In this document: positions 52,300 through 61,700 of the stretch, in pieces | Layout of the letters: each line of letters starts with the position of its first letter | Numbering within the stretch: the first letter of the stretch is position 1 | Made by a program: the position numbers and the translations under genes | The notes under the pieces: generated by a model | What the model saw: only the letters and a program-made list of their open reading frames with translations | Database searches by the model: none | What the model was told of the DNA's origin: nothing | Assembly: GCF_002906155.1 (NCBI RefSeq) | Contig: NZ_MUJK01000015.1 | Coordinates: forward strand, 62,001-126,000 | DNA length: 64,000 nucleotides | Direction of reading: 5' to 3' | Origin: Pseudomonas laurylsulfativorans | Lineage (GTDB): Bacteria; Pseudomonadota; Gammaproteobacteria; Pseudomonadales; Pseudomonadaceae

Positions 52300-53136
52300 T
52301 TATGCCGCTTTTTGCTCCATAGCTATTGGCGACAGGTAGTTGTTATAGCTGTGGAGCCTGGTGCGGTTGTAGTACATGAAGAAGCGCACCATGTCGGTTT
52401 TTGCTTCCTCGACCATGCTGTAGCCGCTGCGGGGAACCCATTCTGATTTCAGTGTGCCGAAAAAACGCTCTGTTGGAGCGTTGTCCCAGCACTGTCCGCG
52501 ATGACTCATGCTTTGCAAAATGCCGTGGCGGGCCAGTTCTTCTTGAAACTTGCGGCTGGTGTACTGACAGCCCTGATCCGAGTGGAACATCAGCCCCGGC
52601 GGGCAGGTTCGTACCTCTGTCGCCATGCGTAGCGCCTTGCTGACCAAGTTGGCGTCATTGACTAGAGAGAATGCCCAGCCAATGACTCGACGAGCAAACA
52701 GGTCAATTACGATGGCCAGGTGAACCCAGCGCTTGCCCACCATCAAACTGGTAACGTCGCCACACCAGACCTGATCAACAGCAGTCGGTTTGAAGTTGCG
52801 TTTGAGTCGATTAGGCGCAACAAATGCTTCAACCCCCTTGGACCTGAATGGATGCGGCTGGCGTTGTTTACTGACAATGTTTGCCTCCCTCATCAGCGCT
52901 CTGACAAGACTCCTTCCGACCGCTATGTTTTGCGAATTCAGGCCCTTGCTGATCATCCTGGAGCCCATGGCTTCACGGCTTTCGCTGTGAAGCTCAACCA
53001 CTTTCAGCTTGAGCTCCTCGCGTCTGACCTGCGGCTTGGCGAGCCGCTGAAGCCACTCATAAAAGCTGCTGCGCTTCACATCGAAAACACGACACAGCAA
53101 GGCGGTCGGGAATGACTCTCTAAGCTCCGCAATCAT
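52300..53136 (-). CDS. IS3-family transposase OrfB (DDE catalytic part)
   Basis: The protein is a 278-aa product from the ATG at 53136 (MIAELRESF), with the rve integrase core. The three acidic residues are in VWCGDVTSLM, HSDQGCQYTS and ERFFGTLKSE, with the YNRTRLHSYN end typical of the family. The open frame extends upstream of that ATG into the OrfA region, which fits expression as an OrfAB fusion by -1 frameshift at the A6G in 53175-53181. OrfA read to ILKK then continues GYRSLDVGSRSFSMIAEL. No internal stop or damage is seen. Confidence 0.9.
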   Translation of the reverse strand: MIAELRESFPTALLCRVFDVKRSSFYEWLQRLAKPQVRREELKLKVVELHSESREAMGSRMISKGLNSQNIAVGRSLVRALMREANIVSKQRQPHPFRSKGVEAFVAPNRLKRNFKPTAVDQVWCGDVTSLMVGKRWVHLAIVIDLFARRVIGWAFSLVNDANLVSKALRMATEVRTCPPGLMFHSDQGCQYTSRKFQEELARHGILQSMSHRGQCWDNAPTERFFGTLKSEWVPRSGYSMVEEAKTDMVRFFMYYNRTRLHSYNNYLSPIAMEQKAA

Positions 53137-53438
53137 CGAAAACGATCGGGATCCGACATCAAGAGAGCGGTAGCCTTTTTTAAGATCTCGGCTTCCATCT
53201 CCATGCGCTTGATCTTGGCTTTTAACTCCTGGATCTGGCGCTGATCCTCGGTAATCGCCTTGGTGCCTTTGACTGGCTGTCCCTCGCGTTCCTTGCGAAC
53301 CTGATCGACCCAGCGCCGTAAAGCGGTGGGCCCAATATCCAGCGATGCACAAACATCTGGAACCGGACAGTTATCATCAAGCACCATGCTGGCAGCCTGA
53401 AGCTTGAACTCGCGGGTGTAGACCTTTCTTTCGTTCAT
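53133..53438 (-). CDS. IS3-family transposase OrfA (HTH, leucine-zipper)
   Basis: The 101-aa product starts MNERKVYTREFKLQAASM and has the transposase-8 helix-turn-helix (VPDVCASLDIGPTALRRWVDQ). It is followed by a coiled region (RQIQELKAKIKRMEMEAEILKKA). It binds the element ends. The frameshift site A6G lies at the ILKKA codons near its 3' end, and the gene overlaps OrfB by a few bases. Ribosome site AGGTTCC precedes its ATG weakly. Confidence 0.88.
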   Translation of the reverse strand: MNERKVYTREFKLQAASMVLDDNCPVPDVCASLDIGPTALRRWVDQVRKEREGQPVKGTKAITEDQRQIQELKAKIKRMEMEAEILKKATALLMSDPDRFR

Positions 53439-53503
53439 GGAACCTCCAAGTTGGCGAAATCATATCGCCCTTAAGAGGTGTCCGGAATAATTAGGCCAGT
53501 TCA

Positions 53504-53991
53504 GCTTGCCGGCGATAGGGCCCTCGACAACGACGAAAATGTCGAATCCTGAACCCTTCCTGAAGAACCCCGCGATTCCCCCGGCGAGATTTTGTAACAG
53601 GTTTACTCTCCAAACATCGGGGCGTAAGCTTCGCGCGTTTTCATCCATTACGGAGACCCACAGTGGGTACTTGTTCGAGTGACAGTTGTCGGCCGGTCTC
53701 GGTAACCGGCATTTTCTCGGCAAGATAACGCGCAGTCTCCTGTGCCGTTGTCTCGCCGAAAAGCGAGCAGCGGCATCCCGATCATGGCCAGTCCCGGCCG
53801 TGTCCCGACGTCCCTCTCATCGACGCTGAACAGTGCGTGGTTTCGACTTTTTTTGTCGTGGCCGCCGCTCTATCGACACGCCTGTCATTCGTGACCGGCG
53901 CGCCAGGCCTTGCTTTGCCGGTTGTTCCGGCGGCAGCGGCGTGGACCTGCCTGCTCGACGGTTTCCCGGCTGACCAAAAGGGGCACCAGCC
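53504..53991 (+). other. 488-bp leader upstream of mgtA with hairpins and short ORFs
   Basis: No full gene is seen here. It contains stem-loops ACCCA-CAG-TGGGT (53656-53668), GCCGGT...ACCGGC (53692-53710) and CTCGC...GCGAG (53752-53767). Two short frames occur: 47 codons at 53539-53682, rich in Pro early (PEPFLKNPAIPPARF), and 36 codons from ATG 53784. Neither has a good ribosome site. The length and structures suggest an mRNA leader that could sense Mg2+ or a translation state, as in enteric mgtA, but no known riboswitch consensus was recognised. Confidence 0.5.
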
Positions 53992-56706
53992 ATGAAACTT
54001 ACCCTCAAGGAATTCTTCGCAGGTTTCCTGCGTAACCGCCACATCGCCCGGCACTTCCGTCGCCTGGCGTTGCTGGAAACCTTCACCGACACCACGGTCA
54101 GCCGTGAAGTCCCTCCCACCCTGGCGCAAACCCTGGTGGCCGCTGCCGGCAGCGACACGGGCCAATTGCTCAACACTCTGGGCAGTCACACCGACGGCTT
54201 GAGCGAACTCGAAGCCGATGCCCTGCGCGAGCAATTCGGGCTCAACGAAGTCGAACATGAGCAACCGCTGCCCTGGTGGACGCACCTGTGGCACTGCTAC
54301 AAGAATCCGTTCAACCTTCTGCTGACACTGCTGGCGGTCATCTCCTGGCTGACCGAAGACATGAAAGCCGCCATCGTGATTTTCTCCATGGTGGTGCTGT
54401 CGACCTTGCTGCGTTTCTGGCAGGAAACCAAATCCAACCAGGCCGCCGATGCCCTCAAGGCGATGGTCAGCAACACCGCCACGGTGATGCGCCGGGACGT
54501 GGAGGACCACCGCGCGCAGCGGATCGAATTGCCGATCAAGCAACTGGTGCCGGGCGACCTGATCGTGCTTTCAGCCGGGGACATGATTCCCGCCGATTGC
54601 CGGGTGCTCAGCGCCAAGGACCTGTTCGTCAGTCAGGCGGCGATGACCGGTGAATCGATGCCGGTGGAAAAATTCCCTCGCCAGCAGGACCGCGATACGC
54701 TCAATCCGCTCGACCTGGACAACATTCTGTTCATGGGCACCAACGTGGTGTCCGGCACGGCCATGGCGGTGATCCTCACCACCGGCAACAGCACCTATTT
54801 CGGTGCCTTGGCCCAGCGGGTCGGCGCCACTGACCGGGCACCGACTTCATTCCAGACCGGGGTCAACAAAGTCAGCTGGCTGCTGATCCGCTTCATGTTC
54901 GTGATGGCGCCGCTGGTGCTGTTCATCAACGGTTTCACCAAGGGGGACTGGACCGAAGCGCTGCTGTTTGCATTGTCGATTGCCGTGGGCTTGACCCCGG
55001 AAATGCTGCCGATGATCGTCACCTCGACCCTGGCCAAGGGCGCGGTGTTCCTGTCGCACAAAAAAGTCATCGTCAAACGCCTCGACGCTATCCAGAACTT
55101 CGGCGCCATGGATGTGTTGTGCACCGACAAGACCGGCACCCTGACCCAGGACAAGATTTTCCTGGCGCGCAACGTCGATGTCTGGGGCAACGATTCCGAT
55201 GACGTGCTGGAAATGGCCTACCTCAACAGCTACTACCAGACCGGCCTGAAAAACCTGCTGGATGTGGCGGTGCTCGAACACGTCGAGATCCATCGTGAAT
55301 TGAAAGTCGGCACGGCATTTCGCAAGGTCGACGAGATCCCGTTCGACTTCACTCGCCGGCGCATGTCGGTGGTGGTCGCCGAGCGCGATCAACCGCACCT
55401 GCTGATCTGCAAGGGCGCGGTGGAAGAGGTGCTGGCGGTCTGCTCGCGGGTGCGTCACGGCGAAGTCGATGAAGCCTTGAGTGAAGCATTGCTGGCGCGC
55501 ATCCGTCAGGTCACGGCCGCGTTCAACGCCGAAGGCTTGCGGGTGGTTGCGGTAGCGGCACGGCCGATGATCGAAGGACGCGACACCTACAGTCTGGCCG
55601 ATGAGCAGGCACTGACGCTGATCGGCTACGTGGCGTTTCTCGATCCGCCGAAAGAAAGCACCGCACCGGCCCTCAAGGCGTTGGCAGCGCACGGCGTGGC
55701 GGTGAAGGTGTTGACCGGTGACAACGAACAGGTGACCGCGAAGATCTGCCGCGAAGTCGGCCTGGAGCAGCAAGGCCTGCTGATGGGTAACGACATCGAG
55801 CGCATGACGGATGCCGAACTGGCGAAAGCCGTGGAGACCACCAACGTCTTCGCCAAACTGACCCCGTCGCACAAGGAACGCATCGTCCGTCTGCTCAAGG
55901 GCAACGGCCATGTGGTCGGTTTCATGGGCGACGGCATCAACGACGCCCCGGCCCTGCGCACCGCCGACATCGGTATTTCGGTGGACAGCGCGGTGGACAT
56001 CGCCAAGGAAGCAGCCGACATCATCCTGCTGGAAAAGAGCCTGATGGTGCTGGAGGAGGGCGTGCTGGAAGGCCGCCGCACCTTCGCCAACATGCTCAAG
56101 TACATCAAGATGACCGCCAGTTCGAACTTCGGCAACGTGTTCTCGGTGCTGGTGGCCAGTGCCTTCATTCCGTTCCTGCCGATGCTGCCTATGCACCTGC
56201 TGGTGCAGAACCTGCTCTATGACATTTCGCAAATCGCCATTCCGTTCGATAACGTCGATGACGAAATGCTCAAGCAACCGCAGCGCTGGCAGCCGGCGGA
56301 TGTCGGGCGCTTCATGCTGTTTTTCGGGCCGATCAGTTCGATCTTCGACATCACCACGTTCGCCTTGATGTGGTACGTCTTCGATGCCAATACCCCGGAT
56401 CACCAGACCCTGTTCCAGTCCGGCTGGTTTGTGGTCGGGCTGCTGACCCAGACCCTGATCGTGCACATGATCCGCACGCCGAAGATCCCCTTCCTGCAAA
56501 GCCGCGCGGCCATGCCGTTGCTGGTGATGACGGGGCTGATCATGGCCGTGGGGATTTTCCTGCCGATGGGACCGCTGGCGCACTACTTCAAATTGCAGGC
56601 GTTGCCGTCGCTGTACTTCGTGTTCCTGCCGGTGATCCTGTTGGCGTACATGGCGCTGACCCAGGCGGTGAAGGGGTTCTACATTCGCCGGTTTGGCTGG
56701 CAATAA
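53992..56706 (+). CDS. mgtA: MgtA, magnesium-importing P-type ATPase
   Basis: This 904-aa P3B-type ATPase has ten expected TM helices, the actuator motif AMTGESMPVEKF, the phosphorylation motif DKTGTLTQDK (Asp near 378), the TGDNEQV nucleotide motif and GDGINDAPALR. It imports Mg2+ into the cytoplasm with ATP. The full family length is kept. Its ATG at 53992 has AGGGGCACC upstream. The mgtC-like gene follows after 63 bp, so they are probably one low-Mg2+ unit. The IS lies 488 bp upstream and may have changed its promoter context. Confidence 0.92.
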   Translation: MKLTLKEFFAGFLRNRHIARHFRRLALLETFTDTTVSREVPPTLAQTLVAAAGSDTGQLLNTLGSHTDGLSELEADALREQFGLNEVEHEQPLPWWTHLWHCYKNPFNLLLTLLAVISWLTEDMKAAIVIFSMVVLSTLLRFWQETKSNQAADALKAMVSNTATVMRRDVEDHRAQRIELPIKQLVPGDLIVLSAGDMIPADCRVLSAKDLFVSQAAMTGESMPVEKFPRQQDRDTLNPLDLDNILFMGTNVVSGTAMAVILTTGNSTYFGALAQRVGATDRAPTSFQTGVNKVSWLLIRFMFVMAPLVLFINGFTKGDWTEALLFALSIAVGLTPEMLPMIVTSTLAKGAVFLSHKKVIVKRLDAIQNFGAMDVLCTDKTGTLTQDKIFLARNVDVWGNDSDDVLEMAYLNSYYQTGLKNLLDVAVLEHVEIHRELKVGTAFRKVDEIPFDFTRRRMSVVVAERDQPHLLICKGAVEEVLAVCSRVRHGEVDEALSEALLARIRQVTAAFNAEGLRVVAVAARPMIEGRDTYSLADEQALTLIGYVAFLDPPKESTAPALKALAAHGVAVKVLTGDNEQVTAKICREVGLEQQGLLMGNDIERMTDAELAKAVETTNVFAKLTPSHKERIVRLLKGNGHVVGFMGDGINDAPALRTADIGISVDSAVDIAKEAADIILLEKSLMVLEEGVLEGRRTFANMLKYIKMTASSNFGNVFSVLVASAFIPFLPMLPMHLLVQNLLYDISQIAIPFDNVDDEMLKQPQRWQPADVGRFMLFFGPISSIFDITTFALMWYVFDANTPDHQTLFQSGWFVVGLLTQTLIVHMIRTPKIPFLQSRAAMPLLVMTGLIMAVGIFLPMGPLAHYFKLQALPSLYFVFLPVILLAYMALTQAVKGFYIRRFGWQ

Positions 56707-56735
56707 GGCTGCGAGGCTGGCCAATCAACACAATC

Positions 56736-56748
56736 CCTGTGGGAGCGT
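56736..56748 (+). repeat. Solitary degenerate REP half-site
   Basis: CCTGTGGGAGCGTG in the mgtA-mgtC gap matches the start of the GTGGGAGCGAG REP class, without a palindrome partner. It looks like a remnant. Confidence 0.35.
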
Positions 56749-56769
56749 GTATTTTTCAAGGGATTCATC

Positions 56770-57486
56770 ATGCAAGCACTTAACAACCTCAACCTGAGCT
56801 CCCTGCTCGATACCCTGGTCAGCCTCGGCGCGGCCTTCATCCTCGGTGGCCTGATCGGTTTCGAGCGCCAGTACCGGCAGCGCACTGCCGGCCTTCGCAC
56901 TAATGTACTGGTGGCGGTGGGCGCAGCGATTTTCGTCGACATGGCCAACCGTCTCGCCGGTGCCGAGGGTGCCGTGCGGGTCGTAGCCTACGTGGTTTCC
57001 GGCATCGGCTTTCTCGGTGCCGGGGTGATCATGCGCGAAGAGGGTAATGTGCGCGGCCTCAATACGGCCGCCACGCTCTGGACCTCGGCAGCAGTCGGTG
57101 CCTGCGCCGGTGCCGACCTGCTGGCCGAGGCCTTGCTCGGCACGCTGTTCGTGCTCGCGGCCAACACCTTGCTGCGGCCAATCGTCAACAACATCAACCG
57201 TCAGCCACTGGATGTGATTTCGGCGGAAGTTACCAACATCGTTTATGTCATTGCCCGGCGTACGCAGCAGAAAACCGTGCTGGCCCTGCTCGAAGCCGAA
57301 CTGGAGCGCAGCAACTATCCGGCCAGCGATGTCGATGTGCACGCCTTCGGCGCGGATGAAATTGAAATCGAAGCCACCCTGGCGACCACCTCGGTCGATG
57401 GTGATGAACTGGATGCGCTGGTGGCACGGATTTCGACGTCGACCCTGGTGGTGCAGGCGTTCTGGAGTCCGAGTACCACGGAGTAA
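56770..57486 (+). CDS. mgtC: MgtC/SapB-family membrane protein
   Basis: A 238-aa protein. The N-terminal half carries the MgtC signature: ILGGLIGFERQYRQRTAGLRT, IGFLGAGVIMREEGNVRGLNTAATLW and about four TM helices. The C-terminal ~90 residues form a soluble ACT-like domain. In other bacteria MgtC acts under Mg2+ starvation and modulates ATP synthase and cyclic-di-GMP; here the exact role is inferred from being downstream of mgtA. Ribosome site AAGGGA precedes ATG 56770. Confidence 0.85.
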   Translation: MQALNNLNLSSLLDTLVSLGAAFILGGLIGFERQYRQRTAGLRTNVLVAVGAAIFVDMANRLAGAEGAVRVVAYVVSGIGFLGAGVIMREEGNVRGLNTAATLWTSAAVGACAGADLLAEALLGTLFVLAANTLLRPIVNNINRQPLDVISAEVTNIVYVIARRTQQKTVLALLEAELERSNYPASDVDVHAFGADEIEIEATLATTSVDGDELDALVARISTSTLVVQAFWSPSTTE

Positions 57487-57531
57487 AGGCCAAGGTTTCC
57501 CGGAAAAAAGTCAGACTAACCGGCATTTATT

Positions 57532-57545
57532 TAGGAAAATTCCTA
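57532..57545. promoter_or_regulatory. RcsB/BvgA-like palindromic operator before the phosphorelay genes
   Basis: TAGGAAAATTCCTA is a near-perfect palindrome. It resembles the enteric RcsAB box (TAAGAATATTCCTA, 12 of 14 positions) and the inverted TTTCCTA heptads of BvgA. It lies 69 bp before the first gene of a NarL/BvgS-like system, as expected for autoregulation. Confidence 0.55.
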
Positions 57546-57613
57546 CATAAACCCAGGAAGGTGTTCCGTAGGCTTTGCGACCTCTTGAAACCGACATCCT
57601 TTGGGAGGTCACC

Positions 57614-58015
57614 TTGCCGAACAAATCCTTGCGCATCCTGATCGCCGATGCCCAGCACTTCAACCGCCTGCGAATCGAGCGGCTGTTCAATCAGCTCGGC
57701 TATTTCCGGGTGGCTCCGGTGCAGAGCCTCGACGAGCTCCTTCCACTGGTGGAGTACGGTTGCGAGCCTCTGGATCTGGTGCTCGTCAATGAGGCGATGG
57801 CTCGCGGAGCGCTGGACCTGTTCAATTACTTCGCCAATAACCCGCAGGTCCATCACGCGTTTATCTTCAATGAACAGCAGACGCCGTTGCAGTCAGTCGT
57901 GGGCAAAGTCCAGCTCAGCCAGGCCACTCTGCCTGACCTTGCGTCCATTACGCAGTTGATGAGTGTCGTTGATCGTCGGTTACCGTTCGTCGGAACTGTC
58001 ATTTCTGTCAGGTAG
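57614..58015 (+). CDS. Receiver-domain protein lacking the phospho-acceptor Asp (pseudo-receiver), 133 aa
   Basis: The protein is one CheY-like domain with no output domain. The start is TTG 57614, with GGGAGG nine bases upstream; an in-frame TTG at 57575 has no ribosome site. The first strand reads LRILIADAQHFNRLRIERL. The strand that should end in the phospho-acceptor Asp reads LDLVLVNEAMARG, so Asp is replaced by Asn. Such proteins usually act by protein contact instead of phosphorylation. It is followed by a NarL-type regulator and a BvgS-like kinase on the same strand. The trio recalls the RocS/RocR/RocA modules of P. aeruginosa, where RocR is a receiver-EAL protein; here the EAL part is absent. 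Confidence 0.7.
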   Translation: MPNKSLRILIADAQHFNRLRIERLFNQLGYFRVAPVQSLDELLPLVEYGCEPLDLVLVNEAMARGALDLFNYFANNPQVHHAFIFNEQQTPLQSVVGKVQLSQATLPDLASITQLMSVVDRRLPFVGTVISVR

Positions 58016-58124
58016 TTCCTTCCAGCCCTCCATGCAAAAGTATAGGCGCAGCGTTGTGTCCAACCGCTGCGGTACCTGGAGGGCATTTTTTTGCCCGATC
58101 GTGTTGTGTTGCACGGGAGTCGTC

Positions 58125-58751
58125 ATGAAGTCAGCACTGATTGTGGAAGATCATCCGGTGGTTCGCTCCATGATCAAACTCGTACTCAAGGGCGAAGGAT
58201 TCACACAGATTTACGAGACCGCCCGTGGTGATGAGGTCTTGTCGTTGGTCCGGGAGCATCAACCGGATGTCCTGCTGCTTGACCTGGGCCTTCCAGGGGT
58301 GGCGGGGCTGGAGGTGATGGACCGTATCAAGGCCCAAAAGACGCGATGTCGCGTGGTGGTGTTCACTTCGCTGGAGGCCCAGTTTTATCAGGACCGCTGC
58401 ATGCGTGCCGGGGCTGTTGCCTATGTTTCCAAGAGCAAGGACCTGGATGACTTGAAGGCGGCGGTGAATTCGGTGATGGCCGGCTACACCTATTTCGCCC
58501 AGCTCCCCTCGAGTTCCGTGTCGATGGGGGATTTGCAACGCAGTGAGACGCAGTTGATCGACAAGCTCTCCAATCGTGAATTGACCATTCTGCAGTACTT
58601 GGCCCGGGGTTCGAAAAACCTGGAGATCGCCGAGATCATGCACCTGAGCTACAAGACCGTCAGCACCTACAAGACCCGGCTTATCCTCAAGCTCAACGTG
58701 AGCTCATCGGTGCACTTGAGGGATTTCGCCCTGCGCAATCATTTGATCTGA
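58125..58751 (+). CDS. NarL/RcsB-type response regulator (RocA/BvgA-like)
   Basis: A 208-aa regulator with a receiver domain (LIVEDHPVVRSMIKL, phospho-acceptor in VLLLDLGLPG, Lys in AYVSKSKD) and a C-terminal LuxR-type HTH (LSNRELTILQYLARGSKNLEI, MHLSYKTVSTYKTRL). ATG 58125 has CGGGAG upstream. Its stop TGA is immediately followed by the ATG of the sensor kinase. It probably controls the operon via the palindrome at 57532, which is inferred. Relatives BvgA and EvgA control surface structures. Confidence 0.88.
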   Translation: MKSALIVEDHPVVRSMIKLVLKGEGFTQIYETARGDEVLSLVREHQPDVLLLDLGLPGVAGLEVMDRIKAQKTRCRVVVFTSLEAQFYQDRCMRAGAVAYVSKSKDLDDLKAAVNSVMAGYTYFAQLPSSSVSMGDLQRSETQLIDKLSNRELTILQYLARGSKNLEIAEIMHLSYKTVSTYKTRLILKLNVSSSVHLRDFALRNHLI

Positions 58752-61700
58752 ATGAACGCTCTGCGACGGTTGTCAGGTTGGGTGCTGATGGGCCTGTTTT
58801 TATGGGCATCGGCGGTCTGCGCGCAACAGCCGTTGACCCTGTTGGGGCGTTCGAGTGCCGAGGGTTTGAGCGTCAGGTTGTCGGACACCGAGTCGCGCTG
58901 GCTGCAGCAAAAGGGCCGATTGGTGCTGGCAGTCTCGGCGCCGGACTATCCCCCTTTCGAGTTCAACACGGCGGGCAAGGTGTTCGAAGGCCTGACAGCC
59001 GATTACGCCGGGTTGCTCGAGCAATTGTTGAACGTTGTCATCGAGGTTCATTGTTTTCCGTCGCGGGCCGATGCGGTGCAGGCCATCAAGGATGGGCGGG
59101 CAGACCTGCTGGGAACGGCCAATCGATTTGAAGCCGAAGATCCACTGTTACAGATGTCCAGTGCGTATGCGGTCGATCAGCCGGTGCTGGTCACGCGTAC
59201 CGATTTCCCTCCGGTGCTCGACCCGACACTGGCTGGCAAGCAACTGGTGATGCTGTATCACTACTTGCCCGAATACAGCGTGCAACAGTTCTATTCCAAG
59301 GCGCAGGTCCAGCTGTTTCCCTCGACACTGGCGGCGATGGGAGCCGTGGCGTTCGGCCAGGCCGATGTCTATCTGGGCGATGCGATCAATGCCCATTATC
59401 TGATCAGCAAGAACAACCTGAACAACATGCGTCTGACGGACTTCTCGCCCATGGAGTCCGGGCGTTTTGCCTTCGCGATGACCCGCGACAACGTTTCGCT
59501 GTTGCGCATCGTCAACAAGACGCTGGCGGCCATTACCACTAATGAACAAATGAATATCCTGCGACGTTGGGGGGCAAACGGGGTATCTATCCCGGGCACA
59601 GAGTCATTGCAATTGAGCGTGGCCGAACAGCGCTGGCTCGAACGCCATCCGCGGGTGAGGGTTGCGATCAACGAAAACATTCCGCCGATTACATTCATCG
59701 ACAGCGAAGGCAAATTTCGCGGTATTGGCGTCGATGTGCTGACGAAAATCAGTTCACGTACCGGGCTGCAATTTGACATCCGGGGTATGAAGTCTGTAGC
59801 CGAAATGATGACCGGCATCTCCAGCGGTCAGATCGATGTACTGGCCGGTATCGGCCTCAGTTCCCAGCGTGACGACGAACTGCTGTTCACCCGGGCGTTC
59901 CTGAGCAGCCCTTCGGTGCTGGTGACCCGCGCGGCCGCGGACAGCCCCAGGACACTGGATGACATGCCGGGAAAAACCTTGGCGCTGACCCAGGGCAACG
60001 TTGTCGGCAAGTACATTAGCCAGCATTACCCTCAGGTCCGGCTGATGGATGCACCACTGTCGACGGACGCCATGGAGATGGTCGCCCAGGGCAAGGCCCA
60101 TGGCAGCATCAACTCGTTGATCAGCGCCCGTTACCTGATTTCCCGGCAGTATCGCGATCGTCTGCAAGTGACCAGTACCGTGGGCACCGATCCCGCCCGA
60201 AGCACCCTGGCAACCAGTCGCGAGGCGACTGAACTGCGTTCGATTCTGGACAAGGCGCTGTTGAGCATCCCTCCCGAGGAAATTGACGAGCTGACCCAAC
60301 CCTGGCGCTATGACTCGATGGTCGAGCAGAGCTACTGGCTGCGACACCGGAAGGCGATCGTGCAGGCGTTTTCGGTGGCGGGTGTCTTGCTGTTGCTCGC
60401 GTTGGCCGGGATCGTCTGGCAGCGCCGGCAGATTCGCCAGCGTCAGCAATTGCTCGGGCAATTGCAGGAAGCCAAGGACGCGGCGGACGACGCCAACCGG
60501 GCCAAGACCACGTTCCTGGCGACCATGAGCCATGAAATCCGCACCCCGATGAACGCATTGATCGGCATGCTCGAACTGGCGCTGAAACGGGCCGACGAGG
60601 GGGAGACAGACCGCGCCGCCATCGAGGTGGCGTCCAACGCCGGTCAGCAACTGCTGGAATTGATCGGCGACATTCTGGACGTCGCCCGGATCGAATCCGG
60701 GCATTTGTCGCTGGCGCCGGAACGGGTCAATCTGCGCGCGCTGGTGACGTCGGTCTGCCGGGTTTTCGAAGGGTTGGCGATGCAGAAGAATCTGCAATGG
60801 CAGGTCGAGCTAGACGAACGCAGTGACTGCGACGTGATGCTCGATCCCACGCGCTTCAAACAGGTGCTGTCCAATCTGCTGAGCAATGCGATCAAGTTCA
60901 CCCGTGAAGGCCAGGTGAGCCTGACACTACGAGTGCAACCTCAAGGCCCGGTGCACCTCGCCGTCAGCGTACAGATTGAAGACAGCGGCATCGGTATCAG
61001 TGCGTTCGACCAGCAACGCCTGTTCAGCCCGTTCGTGCAGGCGGGCAACAGTCAGCAGACCGCCCGACAAGGTTCCGGCCTGGGCCTGGTGATCAGTCGG
61101 ACCCTGTGCGAAACGATGGGCGGCCAGTTGCAGCTCGACAGTGAGCTGGGGCGTGGGACACGGGTTGACATCAGCCTGGTGCTGCCTGCCCTGCAAGCGT
61201 TGCCCTCGGCGGGGATGCCCCAGGACTCGGCGCAGCTCACGACCCGGGCGTTGTCGATTCTGGTGGTCGACGATTATCCAGCCAATCGCCTGTTGCTCTC
61301 ACGGCAGCTGAGTTACCTGGGCCATCGTGTGGTGTTGGCTGAAGACGGTGCGCAGGGGCTGGAGCAGTGGCGCGGGCACGGGTTCGATCTGGTGATTACC
61401 GACTGCAACATGCCAGTGCTCAGTGGTTACGAACTGGCGGGCGCGATACGTGAGCAAGAGCGGGTGCAGGGGCTGTCGCCGACGCTGATTCTGGGTTTTA
61501 CCGCCAACGCGCAAGCAGAGGAGAAAGCTCGGTGTCGGGCGGCGGGCATGGACGATTGCCTGTTCAAGCCCATTCGCCTGGTGGATTTGCAGGCATGGCT
61601 GGCCCAGCGCTTCTCCAGCGCTCTCCCGGCGGCAATCGACGACCCTGGCTTCGCCGAGTTCGATTTGAGCGAGCTGGAACGCTATGCGGATTCGGACCGT

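Larger units (their letters stand above)
52262..53503 (-). mobile_element. Intact IS3-family insertion sequence, 1242 bp
   Basis: The ends are imperfect 27-bp inverted repeats beginning TGAACTGG (52262-52288 and 53477-53503; five mismatches). A 3-bp direct repeat GCT (52259-52261 and 53504-53506) flanks the element, as expected for IS3-family target duplication. It encodes OrfA and OrfB with a slippery A6G at 53175-53181. Both reading frames are open, so the element looks functional. It sits inside a REPIN, 91 bp after the pvdA stop codon. Confidence 0.92.
52194..53518. repeat. REPIN interrupted by the IS3-family element
   Basis: The left half (52194-52261) shows CATCGCCGGCAAGCCGGCTC and the inverse start CTGTAGGAGCCGGCT. 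The continuation TTGCCGGCGAT appears only at about 53507, after the IS. Removing the IS and one GCT copy restores the palindrome. Confidence 0.87.

Noticed and set aside
53595..53625. PhoP-like GGTTTA box upstream of mgtA
   Set aside because: Only one GGTTTA half-site is seen. The expected second half 11 bp upstream matches at only three of six bases.
58078..58096. GGGCATTTTTTTGCCC as a terminator before the response regulator
   Set aside because: The stem is only four base pairs and lies inside the operon. It could be chance.
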